From Lachnospiraceae bacterium (lineage in GTDB: Bacteria; Bacillota; Clostridia; Lachnospirales; Lachnospiraceae): DNA of 55,288 nt. Under the pieces are notes generated by a model. The model ran no database searches. It saw only the letters and a program-made list of their open reading frames with translations, and was not told the origin of the DNA. A program made the position numbers and the translations under genes. How positions within the stretch are numbered: position 1 is the stretch's first letter; each line of letters begins with the position of its first letter. The stretch covers positions 1-55,288 of the forward strand of contig JAFQIE010000035.1 of assembly GCA_017397645.1 (NCBI GenBank), written 5' to 3'. This document shows, in pieces, positions 24,789 to 34,542 of the stretch.

Positions 24789-27176
24789 TCACGCAAAATC
24801 TTTTTCTGTAATGATAATCATATCATCTTCATCATATCGTTTTGCAAAAAGAACGTCCATGAAGTGGCGAATGGATTTCTTGCTCGCACTTGCAATGGCC
24901 TCGTCTACAATCTCTTGTACTTCTTCCACCGTGGGCATATGGTCAACAGTCTGCAACGCATCTATTCTGGAATGAAGTGCGAGCACTCCCAATTGGTCGA
25001 TAGAGTATTCCTTATCCTTCGCATACTGAATACCGAAGGCAATCAGCGCTTCCTTGTCCATGATTGCAATGTCCACCCTTGCAGTGAAGCTCTCTGCCAA
25101 ATCAGGACATACAGACAGCAACCAATCCATACCCTGCACACCATCTTCCAAAATTACAAAGATGCTTGCTTCTTCCTGACGAAGTGCATCGCATAACTGC
25201 GTAGCCACTTCCTCTTCCATACCGGACGCGCTCTGAATAATCAATGCACCCTTATTAAATACGGACACCGTTTCCGGTATATCTCTTCCATTCATTCCCT
25301 GACCGGTAATCTTCGCTACTTTACCTACAAAATCAGGTTCTGCCATTTGAAGTTGATGAATGAGATTCTTAACGAGTCTCATTGTATCTTTGCTATTATC
25401 GCCTGTTAAAATCAGGTTGCCGGTGCCGGGTGCTACACTGACAGAGTCGATAGCACAGGCAAGATTCTCTCTTGCCGCCTTGCCACGGATGATATCACCG
25501 TACATCTTCTTCTCTTCCGCAGTTAGACCACGAACTGCAGGCATTTCCGGAATGTATTCTTCTACCGCGGGCTCTTCGTATACAGGTTCCTCTTCGGGAT
25601 ATTCCTCTGCTGCAGGTTCCTCATATGCAGGTTCTTCTTCGGGATACTCCTCCGCTGCAGGCTCTTCGTATACGGGTTCCTCTTCAGGATATTCCTCCGC
25701 TGCAGGCTCTTCGTATACGGGTTCTTCCTCAGGATATTCCTCTGCTACAGGCTCTTCATAAATGGGTTCCTCTTCAGGATATTGCTCTGCCACGGGATCT
25801 TCGTATGCAATTTCTTCTTCGGGATACTCCTCTGCTGCAGGCATAATTACCTGCGCAACCTGTTCTGTCTGTACAGGCTCAGCCACATCGTCCCAATGAG
25901 GATCCATGGCCGGTGCAGACTTTTCTTCCTCCAATGGTGCTTTTTCCAATCGTTCCAAAAGTCCATCTCTGATAGACGCTTCAAAGTCAGAGAACATCGC
26001 ACCGGTTTGTTTCATCACATGCTGGCGCACTTCTTCTCTCTGTCTCTTTGCGTTCTGTAATTTCATAAGTTCCCATTCAGCCAAGATATCATCCAAATTC
26101 ATCTGACCGGTAATCTGCTTTTCTACAGCTTCTTCCTCCGGTACCACGAGACGAATCTGTCCATCAGATTCTTGCGAAAGCACCTGTGCCAAATCCAAAG
26201 GAAGCTCTTCTTGCTGGGGATAAACCACTCTGCCTTCCAATTCTTCCTTGGTAGGTGCCTTGAATACTTTGGTCACCTGCAAATCTTCTTTTTCTTCTTC
26301 AAAAAGTACTTCCTGCATTCCATCGGACTCTGCCGGCGTATTCTCTGCGGGTTCCTCTATTTTAATTTCCTCGTTATTTTCAGGCTCTGCCATAACTTCC
26401 TGAAGGTCCGCTGCCAATTCCTGCTCCAACTTCAAGGCGTTATATCCGTCCCCGTCTATGGATTCTACCCGGATTTCTTCCTCCAATCCCTCAGGACGCT
26501 CCGGTCCGTGCTTTTCAGGGACGGGCTCCACAAGCGCAACTTCTTCTTTTTGTTCCTCAGTTTCACCTTTATATGCATCGTATCTTGCCTGCTGGTCGGC
26601 CGTCAATGTAGTGTGTTGCATCTTCAGTTCCAATGCCTTCCACACATACTTGCCCTCTCCGAACCACAGGAAAATCTCATCGCATTCCTGGATACAGCGG
26701 GTAATCTCACCAACTCTATGATACAGGTAAGCTAACTCGTAGAGCCACTTTTCCCTGTGCTCCACGGTTTTTAATTCTTCCAGTACTTCTATTCTTTCTT
26801 CGAGAGCAACATCTTGGGCCTCTAAAATCTTGTAGTGAAGGATGTATCTGCCGGAATCGTTGGGCGCGAGCTGGATATATTCCTTGTAATAGTCAATAGC
26901 TTCCACAAAATCCCCTGTTTTTAGACACAATTCACAAAGGGAATAACAAATGGTTCTTCCACCGGAACGCTTTTCATACGCCATCAGCAAAAGATTCTTT
27001 GCATCCTCATACCTCTGATTCATCTTGTATAAGTCACTAATCATGCAGAGCATCATCACGCTTTTGATGCGTCTCCAGTCAATGGTATCCGCAATCTCTG
27101 CCGCCTCTGCATAATTACCTTCTGTGATTAATTCTTTGATTTCATCCGCTCTTACTTTGTACTCAAACTTATCCAT
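24789..27176 (-). CDS. TPR protein with acidic tandem repeat and C-terminal AAA-like domain
   Basis: 795 residues, cytosolic (no signal peptide or membrane segment). Residues ~1-190 form TPR-like helices (AEAAEIADTIDW, CSLCELCLKTGDFVEAIDYY-type pairs). A long acidic, Pro/Glu-rich middle region contains about seven copies of a 15-residue unit of the type EEYPEEEPVYEEPAA. The last ~270 residues (LTAEEKKMYGDIIRGKAARE, GNLILTGDNSKDTMRLVK, ASIFVILEDGV) have an alternating beta-alpha pattern like an AAA-type module but no intact Walker A that I can see. AAGGATTCCT precedes the ATG at 27176; the longer frame is disfavoured. Function unknown; adjacency to glgB is the only context. Confidence 0.7.
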   Translation of the reverse strand: MDKFEYKVRADEIKELITEGNYAEAAEIADTIDWRRIKSVMMLCMISDLYKMNQRYEDAKNLLLMAYEKRSGGRTICYSLCELCLKTGDFVEAIDYYKEYIQLAPNDSGRYILHYKILEAQDVALEERIEVLEELKTVEHREKWLYELAYLYHRVGEITRCIQECDEIFLWFGEGKYVWKALELKMQHTTLTADQQARYDAYKGETEEQKEEVALVEPVPEKHGPERPEGLEEEIRVESIDGDGYNALKLEQELAADLQEVMAEPENNEEIKIEEPAENTPAESDGMQEVLFEEEKEDLQVTKVFKAPTKEELEGRVVYPQQEELPLDLAQVLSQESDGQIRLVVPEEEAVEKQITGQMNLDDILAEWELMKLQNAKRQREEVRQHVMKQTGAMFSDFEASIRDGLLERLEKAPLEEEKSAPAMDPHWDDVAEPVQTEQVAQVIMPAAEEYPEEEIAYEDPVAEQYPEEEPIYEEPVAEEYPEEEPVYEEPAAEEYPEEEPVYEEPAAEEYPEEEPAYEEPAAEEYPEEEPVYEEPAVEEYIPEMPAVRGLTAEEKKMYGDIIRGKAARENLACAIDSVSVAPGTGNLILTGDNSKDTMRLVKNLIHQLQMAEPDFVGKVAKITGQGMNGRDIPETVSVFNKGALIIQSASGMEEEVATQLCDALRQEEASIFVILEDGVQGMDWLLSVCPDLAESFTARVDIAIMDKEALIAFGIQYAKDKEYSIDQLGVLALHSRIDALQTVDHMPTVEEVQEIVDEAIASASKKSIRHFMDVLFAKRYDEDDMIIITEKDFA
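25555..25840 (-). repeat. 45-bp tandem coding repeat
   Basis: Within the TPR gene, about six to seven 45-base units encode E-E-Y-P-E-E-E-P-x-Y-E-E-P-x-A. Units differ mostly at synonymous or single positions (V/A/I before Tyr), so the array is evolving by expansion and drift. Such arrays vary in copy number between strains. Confidence 0.8.
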
Positions 27177-27276
27177 AGGAATCCTTCTCTCTACCTGTAA
27201 CGACAAGTACCCACTCTCTTGCCATTGTACCACACACCATATATGTATGTCAAAAATAAAAGCCCCCATTTTAGGC

Positions 27277-27309
27277 AAAAAAATACAAGATGTAGGTCTA
27301 CATCCTGTA
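27277..27309 (-). terminator. Intrinsic terminator of the DUF4143 ATPase gene
   Basis: On the minus strand a 12-bp stem beginning TACAGGATG and ending CATCTTGTA, followed by seven T. Nearly the same hairpin ends rsmA at 28646-28681. Confidence 0.85.
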
Positions 27310-27326
27310 CCTTTTTACATGATATG

Positions 27327-28553
27327 CTATAGAAGATTGCTGGGTATGAAACAATTCTGCCCGTCAATCGGAATCGGCTCTTCACACATACAAACAATAC
27401 CGCCATTACCCCGCTCGAGGGTAGTCTTATCCAAAAATGTAAATTTTTTAATTTCACGCCTGTCCGGACTTGCCGATTTCTTGATTTCCAAGGGATGAAT
27501 TACCTGATTTTCCTCTATCAACAAATCAATCTCTTTTGCATTTGAATCACGATAATAAGTGATATTCACCTTCGTAGAACTGTAGGCATAATTCTTTACA
27601 AGTTCCATGACTACATAATTTTCATAATAATGGCCACTGGCAGCTCCATTCATCAGCGTTTGGGGCGAGAGCCACATGGAAAGAAATGCGCAAAGTCCGG
27701 TATCGCAAAAGTATAACTTTGACGTCTTTGAAAGACGCTTTAACTCATTGTTCGCATAAGGCTCTAAAAGATAAACAATTCCCAATCCTTGCAAAAGACG
27801 CAACCACTCTTTCGCCGTTGGCTCAGATATATCTGTACTCTCCGCCAGCGTGGCATAATTTACCTGCTCTGCAACCAGCGCAGCACATGCCTTTAAAAAC
27901 TTGGTAAATTTAACCGTATCCGTTATTCCGCCCTCTTCAGCAACATCACGCATCAGATAAGTGTCCACATAAGAATTATAGTATTCCATGCGAAGTTCTT
28001 CCTCGACACCAAGCACCTGTGGCATACCACCTTCCCAGATATGATAAAACACTTTCTCTATATCATTTTTGAAAACCATTTTCTGCCTTGCTTGCAAGGT
28101 TTCCAAAGAATAATCGAGGGGCATGTCAAAAATCATACGGTTCTTTTCTCGTTGGGACATGCTGTAGAGATTCAAAATGCCAATTCTACCGGCAAGGGTA
28201 TCCCTTATTTTCGTCATCATCTTATATTGCTGCGAACCGGTTAACCAAAACAGACCTTTTTCGTTTGTTTCATCACACATGATTTTGATTTGTTCAAAAA
28301 GCTCAGGCGCCTTTTGTACTTCATCTATAAGAATAGGGGGCTTATATGTCTGAAAGAATAACACCGGATCGTTTTTGGCCAATTCTCTTGCCATCATATT
28401 ATCAAGTGTAACATATGTTCTGTCCGTCCCCTCGCATAAATGCTTCAGCATTGTCGTTTTTCCGACCTGTCTTGCGCCGGTTACAAGAATGGCCTTAAAG
28501 AATCCATTCATTTTCATAAATTTCCGTTCCAACTCTCTTGTGATATACTCCAT
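27327..28553 (-). CDS. AAA ATPase with DUF4143 domain
   Basis: 408 residues. The N-terminal AAA_14 ATPase has Walker A VTGARQVGKTTML, Walker B PPILIDEVQKAPELF and sensor region FWLTGSQQYKMM. The C-terminal DUF4143 (IHPLEIKKSASPDRREIKKF) resembles the PD-(D/E)xK nuclease-like fold, with D-E-I-K type residues in KEIDLLIEEN and EIKKS. Members are common, often mobile, and of unproven function; defence or toxin-related roles have been proposed. It is flanked by two look-alike terminators, is a single-gene unit, and may be an insertion. Confidence 0.88.
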   Translation of the reverse strand: MEYITRELERKFMKMNGFFKAILVTGARQVGKTTMLKHLCEGTDRTYVTLDNMMARELAKNDPVLFFQTYKPPILIDEVQKAPELFEQIKIMCDETNEKGLFWLTGSQQYKMMTKIRDTLAGRIGILNLYSMSQREKNRMIFDMPLDYSLETLQARQKMVFKNDIEKVFYHIWEGGMPQVLGVEEELRMEYYNSYVDTYLMRDVAEEGGITDTVKFTKFLKACAALVAEQVNYATLAESTDISEPTAKEWLRLLQGLGIVYLLEPYANNELKRLSKTSKLYFCDTGLCAFLSMWLSPQTLMNGAASGHYYENYVVMELVKNYAYSSTKVNITYYRDSNAKEIDLLIEENQVIHPLEIKKSASPDRREIKKFTFLDKTTLERGNGGIVCMCEEPIPIDGQNCFIPSNLL

Positions 28554-28645
28554 TATCCCGCACCTCGTTTTTAGGATATTCTAAACTTGACTTTATATTA
28601 TCATAAATTCTGTGCCTTGTCTACATATATAGTGTTCAATTTGAG

Positions 28646-28681
28646 AAAAAAAAATACAAGATGCAACGCGTGCATCCTGTA
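28646..28681 (-). terminator. Intrinsic terminator of the rsmA-ended operon
   Basis: On the minus strand an 11-bp stem TACAGGATGCA / TGCATCTTGTA with a 5-base loop and nine T, 15 bases after the rsmA stop codon. Confidence 0.9.
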
Positions 28682-28696
28682 CTCTCTCGTTTATTT

Positions 28697-29551
28697 TTAT
28701 AAAAGATTGCTCAATTTAGCAAACTGCTCTAAAGACAATGCCTCGCCTCTAATTGTAGGCGAAAGTTGCATTTCTTCCAGCACTTCCGTCACCCTCTCTT
28801 TGGTGATGCCATAAATGCCTGCATTGCCCAATCCGTTTACCAAAGTTTTTCTGCGCTGATTGAAGGATGCACGGATGATGGCAAACATCTTTTTTTCATC
28901 CTTCACCTTGACCGGCGGTTCTTCGTACTTGGTCAAACGAATCACCGCGCTTCCCACATTAGGTCTGGGGATGAAACAATTGGGCGGCACATTTGCCACG
29001 ATTTTAGGCTGTGCATAGTATTGTACCGCCAAAGACAATGCCCCGTAATCCTTTGTGCCCGGTCCCACCTGCATGCGGTCCGCCACTTCCTTCTGCACCA
29101 TAATGGTAATGCTCTTTAAGGGCACATGATTCTCAAAAAGTCCCATAATAATGGGAGTGGTGATATAATAAGGCAAATTTGCCACTACCTTGATGGGGCG
29201 GCCGCCATTTTTCTCCTGCACGATTTTATTGACATCTACCTTCAAAATATCATCGTTAATGACGGTCACATTATCATATGCAGACAGTGTATCCTCCAAA
29301 ATAGGAATGAGCTTGTTGTCAATTTCCACCGCTACCACTTCGCCGGCACGCTCCGCCAAATACTGGGTCATGGTACCGATACCGGGTCCGATTTCCAGCA
29401 CGCAGTCATCCTTGGTAATCTCTGCCGCCGCAATGATGCGATCCAGGACAGAAGTATCAATCAAAAAATTCTGGCCGAACTTTTTCTGGAAATTGAAGTT
29501 GTATTTTTGTAATATTTCTATGGTATTCTGGGGGATTCCTAAGTTTGCCAT
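28697..29551 (-). CDS. rsmA: 16S rRNA (adenine1518/1519-N6) dimethyltransferase
   Basis: 284 residues, standard length. RsmA/KsgA dimethylates two adenines in helix 45 of 16S rRNA during 30S assembly. Seen: the N-terminal FQKKFGQNFLID block, SAM motif I LEIGPGIGTMTQYL, acidic VAVEID, the catalytic NLPYYITTPI motif, and the C-terminal FNQRRKTLVNGL. It is the last gene of an eleven-gene minus-strand run and is followed by a strong terminator. Confidence 0.96.
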   Translation of the reverse strand: MANLGIPQNTIEILQKYNFNFQKKFGQNFLIDTSVLDRIIAAAEITKDDCVLEIGPGIGTMTQYLAERAGEVVAVEIDNKLIPILEDTLSAYDNVTVINDDILKVDVNKIVQEKNGGRPIKVVANLPYYITTPIIMGLFENHVPLKSITIMVQKEVADRMQVGPGTKDYGALSLAVQYYAQPKIVANVPPNCFIPRPNVGSAVIRLTKYEEPPVKVKDEKKMFAIIRASFNQRRKTLVNGLGNAGIYGITKERVTEVLEEMQLSPTIRGEALSLEQFAKLSNLL

Positions 29552-29572
29552 ACTTTAGCTCCTTTACAGAAA

Positions 29573-31129
29573 TCAAATAATCTTAGTGGTCCATTTTGTA
29601 CAATCCCATACGTCGGTTGCCAAGCCTTCATAGAACTCCGGCTCATGACAAACCATCAAAAGGCTCCCTTTATACTCCTGAAGCGCCCGTTTCAACTCTT
29701 CCTTGGCATCCACATCCAAATGGTTGGTAGGCTCGTCTAAAAGCAGAACATTAGTGTTACGGTTAATCAACTTGCAAAGTCTTACCTTTGCCTGTTCGCC
29801 ACCGCTGAGCACCTTGACGCGGCTTTCGATATGCTTCGTGGTGAGACCGCATTTTGCCAAAGCAGAACGGACCTCGTACTGGGTGTAAGAAGGAAACTCC
29901 TGCCAAATCTCATCAAGACAACTGTTGTCTCCACTTCCGCTCATTTCTTGCTCAAAGTAGCCGATTTCCAGATAATCTCCCTGCTCCACCGCCCCGGATA
30001 GAGGCTGGATTAGTCCCAAGATGCTTTTCAAAAGAGTGGTTTTACCGATACCATTGGCACCGGTGAGCACGATTTTTTGTCCCCGCTCCATGGAAAGGGT
30101 CAAGGGCTTGGACAGGGGTTCCTCATAACCAATCACCAAATCCTTGGTTTCAAAAATAATGCGGGACGGCGTACGGGCTTCCTTGAAACGGAATTCCGGC
30201 TTGGGTTTTTCTGCCGCCAGTTCAATCACATCCATTTTATCCAGTTTCTTCTGACGGGACATGGCCATATTTCTAGTGGCAACGCGGGCTTTGTTTCGCG
30301 CCACAAAATCTTTCAAATCCGCAATCTCTTTCTGCTGGCGATTATATGCCGCCTCCAGCTGGGACTTTTTCATGGCATAGACTTCCTGGAATTTGTCATA
30401 GTCGCCCACGTAACGGTTCAACTCCTGGTTGTCCATATGATAAATCAGGTTAATCACGCTGTTCAAAAAAGGAATGTCGTGGCTAATCAGGATGAATGCA
30501 TTTTCATATTCGTTCAAGTAGCGCTTCAGCCATTCGATATGTTCCACATCCAAATAGTTGGTAGGCTCGTCCAACAACAGAATGTCCGGCTTTTCCAACA
30601 AAAGCTTACCTAACAGCACCTTGGTTCTTTGGCCTCCGGACAATTCCGTCACATCTCTGTCTAATCCCAAATCCAAGAGCCCCAAGGCTCTAGCCACTTC
30701 TTCTACTTTGGATTCGATCATGTAGAAGTCGTGAGAAGAAAGCAAATCCTGTATGGTTCCGGATTCCTCCATCAGCTGCTCTAATTCCTCTTCTGTGGCT
30801 TCGCCCATTTTGTCATAAATTCCATTCAGTTGAGCCTCCATCTCAAAGAGAAAATCAAAGGCAGAGGATAACACCTCCCGAATGGTCTTTCCCGCCGTCA
30901 ATACCGTATGCTGGTCCAAATATCCCACACGGGCATTTTTCGCCCACTCAATCTTGCCTTCATCAGGCATAAGTTTGCCTGTTATGATGTTCATAAATGT
31001 GCTTTTTCCTTCGCCGTTGGCTCCCACCAATCCTACATGTTCCCCCTTCAGCAAACGGAAAGATACATCATTAAAAATCGCTCTGTCCCCGAAACCATGG
31101 GTTAAGTGTTCTACATTTAAAATACTCAT
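29573..31129 (-). CDS. ABC-F family ATPase (YkpA/YbiT-like)
   Basis: 518 residues without membrane segments: two ABC cassettes joined by a ~80-residue helical linker, so a ribosome-associated ABC-F protein and not a transporter. Walker A loops GANGEGKST and GANGIGKTT, signatures ELSGGQRTK and LSGGEQAK, Walker B boxes ILLLDEPTNYLD and VLLLDEPTNHLD. The opening SILNVEHLTHGFGDRAIF resembles Bacillus YkpA/E. coli YbiT. Such proteins relieve ribosome stalling; an antibiotic-resistance role is not indicated. It lies 21 bases upstream of rsmA. Confidence 0.9.
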   Translation of the reverse strand: MSILNVEHLTHGFGDRAIFNDVSFRLLKGEHVGLVGANGEGKSTFMNIITGKLMPDEGKIEWAKNARVGYLDQHTVLTAGKTIREVLSSAFDFLFEMEAQLNGIYDKMGEATEEELEQLMEESGTIQDLLSSHDFYMIESKVEEVARALGLLDLGLDRDVTELSGGQRTKVLLGKLLLEKPDILLLDEPTNYLDVEHIEWLKRYLNEYENAFILISHDIPFLNSVINLIYHMDNQELNRYVGDYDKFQEVYAMKKSQLEAAYNRQQKEIADLKDFVARNKARVATRNMAMSRQKKLDKMDVIELAAEKPKPEFRFKEARTPSRIIFETKDLVIGYEEPLSKPLTLSMERGQKIVLTGANGIGKTTLLKSILGLIQPLSGAVEQGDYLEIGYFEQEMSGSGDNSCLDEIWQEFPSYTQYEVRSALAKCGLTTKHIESRVKVLSGGEQAKVRLCKLINRNTNVLLLDEPTNHLDVDAKEELKRALQEYKGSLLMVCHEPEFYEGLATDVWDCTKWTTKII

Positions 31130-31142
31130 ATATTCCTCGCTT

Positions 31143-32822
31143 CTATTCTCTTACGTATCGGAATCCATCCTTCAAACTGTCGCCCCGAAGTTCCACTTCA
31201 CCCCGAGGGTCCTGTGCTGCACTGGGGAACGGATCGTATCCCACATAACCACCGTACTTCGCATAATAAAAAGTAATACCATCTAATTCGCAGGTCTCCA
31301 CTTCGCAATCACCGTAACTGTGTTGCCAGACGTAGGCATCCAGCAGACAGCAACCGGCGATATAATCCACGCCCACATACAGTTTGTAGCAACCATACAA
31401 AATCAATGCAAAGTAGGGAATTACCTTCAAATAACGGTTTCTCACAAGCTCCCAGAGACTTCCAAACCCAAGGGTCGCCAAAAGTAACACATGGGTGTAG
31501 CCGTATCGCATCATCGGCGCACTGAACTGCCAAAACAGGAAACAGGCGCACACAGTTACCAATACCAGCAATTCATCCAGCTGCTCCCATTTTTTCTTGC
31601 ATAACACAATTGTGGTCTTAACTGCAATCCAGCCAATCAAAACCCAGTCAGCAAGGACAAATAGTTTTTCCAACATCGATAACTGGGTGTCAAACCACAA
31701 CGGGAACCACTCCCGAACCGTAGCATTGATTCCCAAATCTCTCGCTCCTCTGGCATATACCTTGATCATGGTAGCATCCGTGTAAATGATGGACATATCC
31801 GTCATCTTCCAATCAAAATCAAACAAATCAATCGCCGGGAAGGGATACAGAAGCCATCCGGTGATAATTACATTTCTGACAAACCAGGGAACTGCCGTTA
31901 TCAATCCCATCGCCAGATAAATTAGAATTTCCCGCCACTTCTTTTCCCGAATCAACTGATATGCCGGTTTAACCAGCAGAATCAAAATCAATCCTGCCGT
32001 CACCTTCAAAGTCAGTGCGTACACACCCATCACGCACAAAAGTGCGTAGGGCGCGATACTTCCGGTATCATTCTCCTTGTCGCCTTCCAACACGCACAAC
32101 CACTTGATGACGATGAAAAACAAAGTCAACATTACCACATAATCGGATGAGGGTGCATTTACTTCATCCCAAATGGTGGTCAGATAGTATATCGCTCCCA
32201 CTCTGGCATAGTCCGACAAAACCATACGCTTACGGACAAAGGCTTTGCGCAGATTCAGTACTTCCACACTAAGTAACAGTGCCAAGAAGCCATTGACCGT
32301 ATGTAGGGATCGCCCCAACAAAAACTTCATACTGTACAAAGCCGATGTGGCAAAAAACGCACTGTTATATCCAAAGCGGTTGTTTAAGGTTCCCAACCCC
32401 TTCACTACACCGTATTCCTCAATCCAGCGGATGCTTTGCCCGTGGTACATATCCATATCCGGCACCCGATATCCTCTGGAAGTAAAAAATGCCCATACAA
32501 TGACCAGTACCACAATTATTATCTTGCCAATCAGAGACCGGTCTGCCAGACTTAATCGCAGGAATTCCTGCATCTGCTTGCGCCATAGAAAACACGCAGC
32601 CACACAAAACAAAAGCAAAATGATATTTGCCTCTATATTCACCCGATGAAACAAGCTAAAAATCTGCGCATAAACGGTGGAAACCACAATACCTGCCATC
32701 AACACCGTGTTTACGCTTTTTAGGCGATAACCAAGCACCTTTTCAGAGAATTTAGAAAAGGCAAAGCCCAGACCAAACGCACAGAAACCGATATAAATCC
32801 AATTTAAAAAAATCACCGCCAT
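31143..32822 (-). CDS. Polytopic membrane protein, LIC_10190-like (GT-C-type)
   Basis: 559 residues with about a dozen hydrophobic segments and a soluble C-terminal tail (~490-559). The motif block VPDMDMYHGQSIRWIEEYG followed by GTLNNRFGYNS is the family pattern I associate with LIC_10190-type membrane proteins, related to GT-C glycosyltransferases that use polyprenyl-linked sugars; the DMD in the first extracellular loop would fit the acidic catalytic motif. It lies directly downstream of another GT-C-like gene, suggesting joint envelope glycan work. Confidence 0.65.
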   Translation of the reverse strand: MAVIFLNWIYIGFCAFGLGFAFSKFSEKVLGYRLKSVNTVLMAGIVVSTVYAQIFSLFHRVNIEANIILLLFCVAACFLWRKQMQEFLRLSLADRSLIGKIIIVVLVIVWAFFTSRGYRVPDMDMYHGQSIRWIEEYGVVKGLGTLNNRFGYNSAFFATSALYSMKFLLGRSLHTVNGFLALLLSVEVLNLRKAFVRKRMVLSDYARVGAIYYLTTIWDEVNAPSSDYVVMLTLFFIVIKWLCVLEGDKENDTGSIAPYALLCVMGVYALTLKVTAGLILILLVKPAYQLIREKKWREILIYLAMGLITAVPWFVRNVIITGWLLYPFPAIDLFDFDWKMTDMSIIYTDATMIKVYARGARDLGINATVREWFPLWFDTQLSMLEKLFVLADWVLIGWIAVKTTIVLCKKKWEQLDELLVLVTVCACFLFWQFSAPMMRYGYTHVLLLATLGFGSLWELVRNRYLKVIPYFALILYGCYKLYVGVDYIAGCCLLDAYVWQHSYGDCEVETCELDGITFYYAKYGGYVGYDPFPSAAQDPRGEVELRGDSLKDGFRYVRE

Positions 32823-32851
32823 GGCTTTCCCTCTCCTTTCTTCTTGTTTTC

Positions 32852-34495
32852 TTACTTCACCAGGTATACATTCATATTCACGCTGTTACAGAGATACTCC
32901 GCTTGTAGGGTGCGTCCCATATAATCTTCCATAATCGCAACTGCATCTGCAAGCAAGGCGTCCTGCACATACAAAATCACTTCGCCTTCCCCTTCCAAGA
33001 CAGAGAGCGCTTGCAATTCCTCTGCCTCTTGTCCGGATATAAAACAAATCTTCTCCGGTATCGTAAAATCATAATAGGAATAAGCACCACCCTGAGGACC
33101 ATATACAACCCAGGGAACATCCTGCTTCTCCTCTAATTGCTTCATATCTTTGCCGGAATGGAACAGGTAAATGATACCATCTCCATCGTCGATAATCTTC
33201 ACCTGCCACAACAAAAAGGTGAACACAAGGCAAATGCTCACTGCAATCTTTGCCCATCTGCGGTATACGCCCGCCGGCAATTGTTCTACGGCACATTTTA
33301 CCAATAGAACGCCTCCCCAAAGGGCTACCATTAAGGTAATCGTGTAGCTTCCCCAAAGGTACCTCTCCACATTTTCGCCGGGCATGGAAAAACACACCGT
33401 CAATTGATACAACTGGGTCACCACCACGGGAAGCAGTAATTTTTCCATATGGGAAAACTCCCTGCGCTTGTACAGAACAAAGACGCCACTCAAGATAAAA
33501 CCAAATATCAGCACCCAGCCTATCCAGCCGGGAAAACCTTCGCCGAAAATACAGATGGTCAAGTGGTCATAGCCCCAACGAATCTGCGCCAATTTATCCT
33601 TAGAAAAATCAAACAAGGTATCCATGGCCATGGCACCCTTGTCACGGAACAAATTCCATCTGCTGTACTTAAACGCCAAAAGCTCCGTACCCAAAGCCGC
33701 CGCAAAATTTATCATCCAAAATACTACCGAACGGAATTCCTCTGCACGCCAAAATCTCGTCTTTTCTTTTTTCAACGCACAAATAACCAGTCGCAAACAG
33801 AATACTGTTGCTACCACAGCATAAAAAATCCAGAAATCATAGTGGGTTAATAAACCAAATACACTGACGGCATATAGCATCAAATGCGCCAACAACCTTT
33901 GCTTCCACCCGGGGTGGTTTTTCATCACCCAAATTCCTGCTGCCAGGAGCAGTATCTCCGCCCAAAGTAACATCATATACATTCTTAAAGTCATCGCCTG
34001 CTGTAAAACCAAGCGATTGGCAACGCAGGACAAAAAGACAATCACCCCCGCTGCCAAAGGCTTCCTTGTGAGGTGTTCAAAGACCTTATATGCCACTATT
34101 ATCAAAGTCAGGAAAAAGAACAGATTGATGCTAAAGCCTATCCACAGGCTGGCACTTCCATGAAATCCAAAATAGGATACCGCACGGAAGATCCAAAAAT
34201 ATAGGGGCACATGGTCACTATAAAGTGTGGTGCCGATATAATCTAGCGCCGGCTTATCCCAATCTGCAGAAAAATATGCGGATACTTCCTCTCCCGACAT
34301 CCATCGGCCATATTCCTCCCCGGGCCAACCCTGCTCAAAACCATTGGCGGACTGATAAGAATATACCTCATCACAAAACCAGATTTCCTTTTTGGCACTC
34401 CAATAAAGGAACACTGCGGTTCCTATCAGCAAAAGAAGAATTAACACTATGATGGATTCCCATTTTTTTCTGAGTATTCCCTGTTCACAGGACAT
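32852..34495 (-). CDS. GT39-like (GT-C) membrane glycosyltransferase
   Basis: 547 residues with ~10-12 hydrophobic segments. After the first helix the extracellular loop contains EIWFCDEVYSYQSANG, an acidic Asp-Glu motif placed as in protein mannosyltransferase-type GT-C enzymes, and a later DHVPLYFWIFR segment fits the second conserved loop. The C-terminal ~90 residues are soluble and extracellular. The acceptor is unknown (surface protein or wall polymer). It forms a pair with the downstream LIC_10190-like gene. Confidence 0.7.
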   Translation of the reverse strand: MSCEQGILRKKWESIIVLILLLLIGTAVFLYWSAKKEIWFCDEVYSYQSANGFEQGWPGEEYGRWMSGEEVSAYFSADWDKPALDYIGTTLYSDHVPLYFWIFRAVSYFGFHGSASLWIGFSINLFFFLTLIIVAYKVFEHLTRKPLAAGVIVFLSCVANRLVLQQAMTLRMYMMLLWAEILLLAAGIWVMKNHPGWKQRLLAHLMLYAVSVFGLLTHYDFWIFYAVVATVFCLRLVICALKKEKTRFWRAEEFRSVVFWMINFAAALGTELLAFKYSRWNLFRDKGAMAMDTLFDFSKDKLAQIRWGYDHLTICIFGEGFPGWIGWVLIFGFILSGVFVLYKRREFSHMEKLLLPVVVTQLYQLTVCFSMPGENVERYLWGSYTITLMVALWGGVLLVKCAVEQLPAGVYRRWAKIAVSICLVFTFLLWQVKIIDDGDGIIYLFHSGKDMKQLEEKQDVPWVVYGPQGGAYSYYDFTIPEKICFISGQEAEELQALSVLEGEGEVILYVQDALLADAVAIMEDYMGRTLQAEYLCNSVNMNVYLVK

Positions 34496-34542
34496 CTGCT
34501 TGCGTTCTACCTCTTGTTTTCTCCGGATTGTTTCAACATCTT

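Noticed and set aside
25555-25840. CRISPR array
   Set aside because: The units are directly adjacent 45-base coding repeats without spacers and keep one reading frame.
25360-25846. Plus-strand open frames opposite the acidic repeat (Ser/Gly-rich)
   Set aside because: Shadow frames created by the 45-bp repeat; no ribosome binding site and opposed to a clear coding frame.
29573-31129. ABC-F antibiotic resistance gene
   Set aside because: The sequence opens like the housekeeping YkpA/YbiT group, and linker features of resistance types (Vga/Msr/OptrA) are not evident.
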